Shown here piece after piece: positions 33,201-34,698 of a stretch of DNA of 34,698 nucleotides. The notes beneath the pieces were generated by a model. The model was not told the origin of the DNA, did no database searches, and saw only the letters and a list, made by a program, of their open reading frames with translations. Source of the DNA: Nemertoderma westbladi. Taxonomy: Eukaryota > Xenacoelomorpha > Nemertodermatida > Nemertodermatidae. Both the position numbers and the translations under genes were made by a program. Positions within the stretch are counted from its first letter, which is position 1; each line of letters opens with the position of its first letter. The stretch spans positions 1-34,698 of the forward strand of contig JAUCBJ010005707.1 of NCBI GenBank assembly GCA_032718475.1. Reading direction: 5' to 3'.

Positions 33201-33601
33201 TACTTTTAGGGTCGAAAATGCGGCGAAATTATTGGATTTTATTAATTAGAAAATATAAAGTGTGCCTTCGAATAATACTATCATACTGGAAAGCGAGATT
33301 TTGTAGATAGTTTTATAGTTTCGTTAGTTTCGTTGATAGTTTAGTCTTTTTTCGTTATTTTCGGATTTTATAAAAACTAACCGTGTTCGAACGACGATAA
33401 CGGATATAAACGGTAAATGTGTGTAGTATATTATAATACCCCTAACGATAAATCTGTTGTTATACTTACATTCACAATGATCCCATCCGCGCCAGAGAAC
33501 GTTGGAAAGAATTCCGAACCCTTCACCCTTTCTTTACTATTTAGTGGCCGAACACGGCACACCACCTTTATACTGCACTCCTTGGCTCCCTCAGTTTCCA
33601 T
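14522..33601 (-). CDS. KIF5-like: Kinesin-1 heavy-chain-like motor protein, 11 coding exons, with a divergent short tail
   Basis: Joined coding exons (minus): 33601-33470, 25492-25405, 25233-25055, 20791-20577, 20155-19948, 19691-19521, 18818-18701, 18536-18331, 17820-17614, 16706-16461, 15277-14522. All introns are GT/AG and the sum, 2526 bp, is a whole number of codons (841 residues). Motor: '[13 protein letters not shown]' start, P-loop GQTASGKT (87-94), switch I NEHSSR split over exons 4/5, switch II DLAGSE (233-238), '[12 protein letters not shown]'. Neck: '[13 protein letters not shown]'. Residues about 372-590 match the kinesin-1 first coil region in order, including '[15 protein letters not shown]'. 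From about 600 on, the protein is Ser/Thr/Lys-rich. Conventional kinesin-1 is about 960-1000 residues with a light-chain-binding coil and IAK tail; neither is seen. It should be a plus-end microtubule motor. ATG 33601 has G at -3 and +4; an in-frame ATG at 33709 is less likely. Another 3' exon outside this model cannot be excluded. Confidence 0.88.
15278..15492. other. Intron 10, 3' part
   Basis: AT-rich intron sequence between the minisatellite and the exon 11 acceptor. Nothing else is seen. Confidence 0.5.
15493..16048. repeat. 31-bp minisatellite, 17 units plus a degenerate one, in kinesin intron 10
   Basis: The unit is GGTCTAGACTGTATGGTGGC followed by TGTTGGGCCAG. Seventeen units run from 15493 to 16020 (one has an extra T at unit 9), with a decayed unit at 16021. 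Each unit carries TCTAGA. Variants at the unit 3' end are arranged non-randomly: units 3-7 and units 11-15 show the same variant series. Confidence 0.97.
16461..16706 (-). CDS. KIF5-like: Kinesin exon 10: last family-like stalk exon
   Basis: Residues 509-590. The end '[20 protein letters not shown]' matches kinesin-1 'F-x-V-A-R-L-Y-I-S-K-M-K-S-E-V-K-T-M'; '[12 protein letters not shown]' matches 'MMASLLKDLAEI'. The acceptor is TTTTTTAG, the donor GAG|GTATGT. Confidence 0.9.
16830..17040 (+). mobile_element. SINE-like element in kinesin intron 9
   Basis: A perfect RNA polymerase III box B, GGTTCGAATCC, lies at 16844-16854. It is followed by a body with 'GGTATAATGGGAACCTGGC' and a 3' tail 'AAAGCGCTTTGAG...' ending 'TATATAAATAATAATAAT' at 16981-17034. 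A tail pairing AGCGCTTTGAG with GTAGAAAAG(C/T)RCTATATAAAT is seen in many animal SINEs. Box A is not visible, so the 5' end is probably truncated or decayed. Confidence 0.65.
17051..17276 (+). mobile_element. Poly-G-ended MITE, copy A
   Basis: Starts GGGGGGAACTTGACGCCAAT and contains the family landmarks 'GGGAAAGGAGCAGGTTA', 'ATGGCACGTTATT', 'AACAATAAAATAAA', 'AATCAGCTGTTATTTGAG' and 'TTTCCCTGGAGA'. The right end stops at GATTGCGTC, lacking the last C run, so it is the most decayed of three copies. Same orientation as copy C. Confidence 0.8.
17614..17820 (-). CDS. KIF5-like: Kinesin exon 9: stalk coil
   Basis: Residues 440-508, acidic coiled coil: '[20 protein letters not shown]' through '[11 protein letters not shown]'. 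It aligns in order and length with the kinesin-1 coil. The acceptor is AAATTAG, the donor GAG|GTAAAA. Confidence 0.88.
17821..18330. other. Intron 8
   Basis: AT-rich, no repeat or gene seen. The 5' donor at 18330 is GTGAGT. Confidence 0.5.
18331..18536 (-). CDS. KIF5-like: Kinesin exon 8: hinge and start of the stalk coil
   Basis: Residues 371-439. Poorly conserved linker '[15 protein letters not shown]', then an amphipathic stretch '[14 protein letters not shown]' corresponding to the kinesin-1 coil around 'VEKLKTQMLDQEELL'. The acceptor is CTTCCCAG, the donor GAA|GTGAGT. Confidence 0.88.
18701..18818 (-). CDS. KIF5-like: Kinesin exon 7: neck linker and neck coil
   Basis: Residues 332-370 plus one base: '[20 protein letters not shown]' followed by a less conserved run ending 'NSNNYLLN'. 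The neck is strongly kinesin-1-like. The acceptor is TTTCTAG, the donor A|GTAAGT, phase 1. Confidence 0.92.
18819..19520. other. Intron 6
   Basis: 702 bp of AT-rich sequence with a TATATTATATACAGTATATA palindromic patch at about 18880-18912. No repeat family is recognised. Confidence 0.5.
19521..19691 (-). CDS. KIF5-like: Kinesin exon 6: end of the motor domain
   Basis: Residues 275-331: '[20 protein letters not shown]', '[11 protein letters not shown]', '[12 protein letters not shown]'. The acceptor is TTTATAG; the donor AAG|GTTAGA is weak but the join to exon 7 restores the conserved neck linker. Confidence 0.94.
19948..20155 (-). CDS. KIF5-like: Kinesin exon 5: switch II exon
   Basis: Residues 205 (part) to 274: '[11 protein letters not shown]', '[20 protein letters not shown]', '[18 protein letters not shown]'. 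DLAGSE is the switch II motif. Kinesin-1 usually has N-I-N-K-S-L-S-A-L-G-N here, so '[11 protein letters not shown]' is a mild divergence. The donor is GTT|GTAAGT. Confidence 0.96.
20156..20576. other. Intron 4
   Basis: 421 bp, AT-rich, ending TTTCCAG before exon 5. No feature recognised. Confidence 0.5.
20577..20791 (-). CDS. KIF5-like: Kinesin exon 4
   Basis: Residues 134-204 plus two bases of codon 205: '[17 protein letters not shown]', '[16 protein letters not shown]', '[14 protein letters not shown]'. The acceptor is ATTACAG, the donor AG|GTGAGA, phase 2, splitting the switch I Arg. One change from the usual [11 protein letters not shown] is Leu for Val at 134. The exon has a higher G+C than its introns, as expected of coding sequence. 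Confidence 0.96.
20792..22190. other. Intron 3, 3' part
   Basis: AT-rich intron. It contains a TA/TTTA-rich low-complexity tract at about 21133-21190, a triplicated TTGCACAA(Y)TGTG word at 21352-21390, and a 22-bp direct repeat 'CTGTCTGGCTGGACATTATA' at about 21875 and 21921. No coding block is visible other than exon 4. Confidence 0.5.
22191..22425 (-). mobile_element. Poly-G-ended MITE, copy B (inverted)
   Basis: The reverse complement of the copy C pattern: G16 (22191-22206) then ACTGGACCCAAT, 'CTCCAGAGGAAATTGGACGC', 'AATATCAGCTGATTATTCTC', 'GTGCCACTGTAACCTGCTCC', 'TTTCCCTAAATTGA', 'GGCGGGATATTAATTCGCC', ending GTCCAGTTTCCCCC. Confidence 0.88.
22426..23086. other. Intron 3 spacer
   Basis: No recognised gene or repeat; short chance ORFs only. 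Confidence 0.4.
23087..23168 (-). repeat. tRNA-like unit (tRNA pseudogene or SINE head)
   Basis: On the minus strand an 82-nt unit runs from CCCCGTG to GCCA. It has an A-box-like TGGCGTGGTGG (23153-23163) and an exact B box GGTTCGATCC (23101-23110), spaced as in tRNA genes. A 6-bp acceptor-like stem pairs CCCCGT with ATGGGG, and the 3' end reads CCA in the DNA. The T arm has one mismatch and I cannot place a convincing anticodon stem, so a working tRNA gene is unlikely. Encoded CCA suggests a retroposed tRNA or a tRNA-derived SINE. Confidence 0.6.
23195..23277 (+). mobile_element. Old relic of the LINE 3' end
   Basis: 'GCAATTGTGTCGACAAGC', 'CCGACATAGCATTCTCAATT' and 'CTGCAGCATGTCGATCATA' follow, in order, the 3' end of the LINE copies at 7989 and 12084 ('GCAATTTTGTTGACAAGCC', 'GGCACAGCATTCTTAAAAAT', 'ATGCAGCATGCCGATC'). 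The (TAG)n tail is gone. The divergence is far greater than between the other two copies, so it is older or a related subfamily. Confidence 0.65.
23394..24983. mobile_element. TTAA-bounded element with G-run hairpins at both ends
   Basis: Left: TTAACCCTATTAGTACCGGG (from 23394), then G17 (23437-23453), TCATATTGA, then a C run. Right: G19 (24925-24943), TCATATTGA, a C run, then CGGGTTTAATAGTACTATTTAA ending at TTAA 24980-24983. Another TAGGGTTAA, the inverse of the left TTAACCCTA, lies at 24775-24783. TTAA ends with a CCCT start resemble piggyBac-type elements, but no transposase is present. Between the ends lies a 162-bp tandem array. The exact right end is uncertain. Confidence 0.5.
23907..24640. 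repeat. Tandem array of five 162-164-bp units with a palindromic core
   Basis: The core GTGCTAGCACC, or GTGCTGGCACC, begins at 23941, 24104, 24266, 24430 and 24593. Each is followed by 'AAATTTTG-ACCCA-CACC-AAAAA-TACAAGTTTGA' and then by 'ATTCCAT--AATTCAGAACCC' and 'ACGCAAGAAACAAG'. The first core is the centre of a 77-bp imperfect palindrome (23907-23983), where ACTTGTATTTTTCGG pairs with the downstream AAAAAGTACAAGT. Confidence 0.9.
25055..25233 (-). CDS. KIF5-like: Kinesin exon 3: P-loop exon
   Basis: Residues 74-133, containing '[19 protein letters not shown]' with the ATP-binding P-loop, then '[14 protein letters not shown]' and 'LEFQIK'. The acceptor is TTTGTAG, the donor AAG|GTCAGT, phase 0. 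Confidence 0.96.
25405..25492 (-). CDS. KIF5-like: Kinesin exon 2
   Basis: Residues 45-73 plus the first base of codon 74: '[20 protein letters not shown]' then 'NTSAKQIVT'. It matches the kinesin-1 segment with F-D-x-V-F and S-Q-E-x-V-Y-N. The acceptor is TTTTTAG, the donor CAG|GTAATC, phase 1. Too short to be seen as an ORF; found by completing the motor. Confidence 0.92.
25493..26800. other. Intron 1, 3' part
   Basis: Contains the MITE copy C described separately; otherwise AT-rich with no supported gene. Confidence 0.5.
25566..25814 (+). mobile_element. Poly-G-ended MITE, copy C (most complete)
   Basis: Begins with G21 (25566-25586) followed by AACTGGACGCAAATCCCGTC and ends TGCATCCAGTTCCCCCCCCC. 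The ends are inverted copies: (G)nAACTGGACGCAA against TTGCATCCAGTT(C)n, i.e. about 12 bp plus the homopolymer. Internal landmarks are GGCGAATTAATATCCCGCC, GGGAAAGGAGCAGGTTAC, GTGGCACGTTATT and AATCAGCTGATATTTGCG. No coding capacity. Confidence 0.9.
26815..27140 (+). pseudogene. Non-LTR reverse transcriptase relic, N-terminal blocks
   Basis: Plus-strand fragments in order: 'EVWKTGVLN' stop, '[17 protein letters not shown]', 'KPLP', then after a one-base shift '[17 protein letters not shown]', '[12 protein letters not shown]', stop, and '[19 protein letters not shown]'. These are the N-terminal RT blocks of LINEs (canonical P-K-K-G-D ... N-Y-R-G-I ... K-I-Y-N-R and N-x-G-F-R-x-G-R). It has at least two stops and one frameshift. 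It is compatible with the same broad LINE type as at 7989, whose surviving part begins after these blocks. Confidence 0.75.
27141..28207. other. Intron 1 spacer
   Basis: AT-rich. It includes short TATGTAGTTATGTAATTA repeats at 27160-27200 and a Thr/Ser/His-rich chance ORF at 27808-28056. No supported gene. Confidence 0.4.
28208..28939 (-). mobile_element. Penelope-like element 3' end, left copy of an inverted pair
   Basis: The minus strand carries '[19 protein letters not shown]', '[14 protein letters not shown]', then 'NVIYFVSC' and, beyond an insertion, '[20 protein letters not shown]' and '[12 protein letters not shown]'. The last part follows the GIY-YIG nuclease layout of Penelope-like elements and relatives (N-V-I-Y-x-I-x-C ... 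K-Q-Y-V-G-x-T ... R ... H), but with key residues altered (A-V-G-S for Y-V-G-E, and a stop). The upstream part resembles the stretch between RT and nuclease. It is a decayed, 5'-truncated copy. A GIY-YIG from another element type is possible. Confidence 0.55.
28314..28501 (-). mobile_element. SINE-like insertion in the left Penelope arm with 12-bp target duplication
   Basis: The direct repeat CATCTTGAACAT at 28314-28325 and 28490-28501 flanks a 164-bp insert absent from the right arm, where a single copy of the site is found. On the minus strand the insert starts CGGGGATCCGACCTCCCTG and ends in AT-rich simple sequence (AATAATAATGATGATAATA), as a small retroposon would. No pol III boxes were recognised. 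Confidence 0.8.
29153..29705 (+). mobile_element. Penelope-like element 3' end, right copy of an inverted pair
   Basis: An inverted copy of 28208-28939 (without its insertion), closely matching over about 550 bp with scattered substitutions and small indels. It reads on the plus strand '[20 protein letters not shown]', '[19 protein letters not shown]' and '[20 protein letters not shown]'. Multiple frameshifts are present. The two 5'-truncated copies face each other head to head across a 213-bp spacer (28940-29152). Confidence 0.55.
29706..32576. other. Intron 1, 5' central part
   Basis: About 2.9 kb of AT-rich DNA with only a GT microsatellite and chance ORFs. A 35-codon plus-strand frame at about 30030-30139 ('[16 protein letters not shown]' then TAA) looks coding-like, but I can link it to nothing. 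Confidence 0.4.
31121..31145. repeat. (GT)n microsatellite
   Basis: An uninterrupted GT run of about 12 repeats. Confidence 0.9.
32577..33373. mobile_element. Fold-back element with about 185-195-bp inverted arms, in intron 1
   Basis: The left arm, 32577-32769, and right arm, 33191-33373, are inverted copies: both carry TCCGAAAATAACGAAAAA-type outer sequence, AATCTCGCTTTCCAG, and TTCGACCCTAAAAGTAATTT at the inner end. The spacer of about 420 bp is more G+C-rich, holds two inverted CCAAT/ATTGG words (about 32785-32812) and 'CAAGATGGCGCTC', and encodes nothing visible. It starts just 97 bp inside the intron from the exon 1 donor. Likely a non-autonomous transposon. Confidence 0.75.
33470..33601 (-). 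CDS. KIF5-like: Kinesin exon 1: start and first beta-strand of the motor
   Basis: Encodes residues 1-44, starting [20 protein letters not shown], the conserved opening of kinesin-1 motors, and ending in '...DGIIVN'. The donor AAT|GTAAGT is near consensus and phase 0. The start context is GTC-ATG-G. Confidence 0.9.
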
Positions 33602-34128
33602 GACAACACAATCCAAATAATGAATTTTCCAATAATAGTTTGAAGAGTAGATTACGTAGAGAAAGATATCACATTCGTATTGGTTGTTTATGAAGGAAGA
33701 TAATTGCACTAGTTGAGGCGTTTAAATTGTTGTGAATATGATAATATTATACGATCTGTCAACCTGGATCAGTGAGACCAATAATTATTTTTTTTAACAT
33801 CGTCACCAATTTCAGCGTTTAAAGCGATCTAAAAAATAAATATAAAGAATAGGAAACAAACACATTTAGAAAATTTGTAATTAGTAATTTTTCTTATTAT
33901 GTTTGAGTTTGAGTACCAAAAGAAAACCGCTTTCAAAAAGAAATTCGAAATCCTACTTTTGGCACTAGTATTGAGCTGTTTTTTGAAAACTACATTAAAT
34001 TCATATTCATTAATAAATTGTCACAAATTTGTATTTTTCGGTCGGTGGGTCGGGCCAAATTCGGTGCTAACAATTTTAAAATTTTATAGGATTTTGTCGA
34101 GATTGGAATTTTAAAATAATAAGCTTTT
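33602..34128. other. Kinesin 5' flank and probable 5' UTR/promoter area
   Basis: AT-rich, without a clear TATA or CpG island. A CCAAT box (ATTGG on plus) lies at about 33677-33681. The ATG frame stays open upstream to an in-frame ATG at 33709. Position 34024-34070 carries an inverted relic of the 162-bp repeat core. Confidence 0.4.
34024..34070. repeat. Dispersed, inverted copy of the 162-bp repeat core
   Basis: 'AAATTTGTATTTTTCGGTCG', 'GTGGG' and 'CCAAATTCGGTGCTAA' follow, inverted, the array core 'TTGGTGC...CACCCACCGAAAAATACAAGTTTG' at 23.9-24.6 kb, about 10 kb away. Confidence 0.65.
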
Positions 34129-34677
34129 GATGAAGTTGTTCAGGTCAGGTCAGGTCCCCAGAACCTGCTACCACTATGGCAGTAATGTGGTACTACCTGT
34201 AGCTGTCAGCCCAGTAGGGCAGGCCCGATAAGCATAGCCTATTCATTATTTAGTTGATCAAGAGTGGGTTGGTTTAGCCCCGTCACCTAAATAAGTCATT
34301 GAGGGCTATAGCGCCTAGGGTTCCATTGAAGGCAAAGGCTTGATACGCATCTGCATTAGAGATGATACACGCCCCGCCCTGTCTATACTGGATGCTCCTC
34401 TACCAGTGTTAGGTAACCTAACCCGGGAGGCACACTTGGTTCAGGGTGTAACAAATGGACCCCTACAGTCGGCAGCAGGGCTGTAGGCCATGGATAGGCG
34501 GAAGGTAATCAACCAACGGCTAGACATGCTGACAAGGTCGGCGGAAGGTAATCAACCAACGGCGACCTACTGCGAAGACGCTTGTAGGAGTTGCGACCAC
34601 CAGCGGTTTACTCCCGCTACTGAAAGATATGTTATGTTCGGATTCGCTCGACCTAGTAGTAGTAGTAGATGAAGTTG
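34129..34677 (+). mobile_element. 529-bp retroposon with (TAG)n tail and 10-bp target duplication
   Basis: The direct repeat GATGAAGTTG at 34129-34138 and 34668-34677 flanks an insert that begins TTCAGGTCAGGTCAGG and ends CGACC(TAG)n. The tail resembles that of the LINE copies, CGATC(C/A)(TAG)n. The body is G+C-rich compared with its surroundings and has an open frame at 34490-34672 ('MDRRKVINQRLDMLTRS...', 60 codons) holding a repeated 'CGGAAGGTAATCAACCAACG' (34499-34518 and 34541-34560). It could be a short non-autonomous derivative with the LINE's 5' end fused to its tail, or a SINE using the LINE's machinery. Confidence 0.75.
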
Positions 34678-34698
34678 ATCTTGCATACACCATGGCCT

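Noticed and set aside
33602-33709. Upstream in-frame ATG (33709) as the kinesin start
   Set aside because: It would add a 36-residue Tyr/Asn-rich extension not found in kinesin-1; ATG 33601 has better context and fits family length.
34490-34672. 60-codon ORF as an independent gene
   Set aside because: It lies wholly within a retroposon bounded by a target duplication and runs into its (TAG)n tail.

Overview
This is animal nuclear DNA. It holds a multi-exon, spliced kinesin-1 heavy-chain-type gene on the minus strand with GT/AG introns, surrounded and invaded by typical metazoan repeats: a BEL/Pao LTR retrotransposon, non-LTR retrotransposons, a likely Penelope-like element, a hAT-type MITE, SINE-like pieces and long G/C homopolymers. 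The sequence is AT-rich outside the BEL/Pao element. The mix of repeats and the nine copies of the palindrome TAGGCCTA would suit a marine invertebrate, but I cannot name the phylum from sequence alone.

Layout. Positions 1-7822 are the 5' and central part of a degenerate BEL/Pao element read on the minus strand: candidate 5' LTR (7232-7822), a coiled-coil first ORF (5774-7126), an Asn-rich stretch, gag, zinc knuckle, reverse transcriptase, RNase H-like region and integrase. It runs off the left edge, so its 3' LTR is not visible. Positions 7989-9020 hold a 5'-truncated non-LTR retrotransposon (minus) with a (TAG)n 3' tail. A second, very short copy sits at 12084-12299 with a 13-bp target duplication. 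MITE-like elements lie at 11168-11664 and 13468-14128.

Positions 14371-33601 are the kinesin gene: 11 coding exons on the minus strand, 2526 bp including the stop, 841 codons, all frames joining cleanly. The motor domain (residues 1 to about 331), neck and first stalk coil follow conventional kinesin-1. After about residue 600 the protein departs from the family and ends in a basic Ser/Thr-rich tail of about 240 residues, with no visible light-chain-binding coil and no IAK tail motif. This short kinesin-1 variant is the main gene-level observation.

The introns hold most of the remaining structure: a 31-bp minisatellite (intron 10), a SINE with a box B and a first poly-G-ended MITE (intron 9), a second MITE copy, a tRNA-like unit and a TTAA-bounded element with G-run hairpins around a 162-bp tandem array (intron 3), and in the 8-kb intron 1 a third MITE copy, a non-LTR RT fragment, a head-to-head pair of Penelope-like 3' ends and a second fold-back element. 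Upstream of the kinesin start, a 529-bp insertion with a (TAG)n tail and 10-bp target duplication lies at 34139-34667.

No operon or multi-gene system is present. The novelty candidates are the altered kinesin tail and several apparently unnamed repeat families. All family calls are from reading motifs; no search was run.
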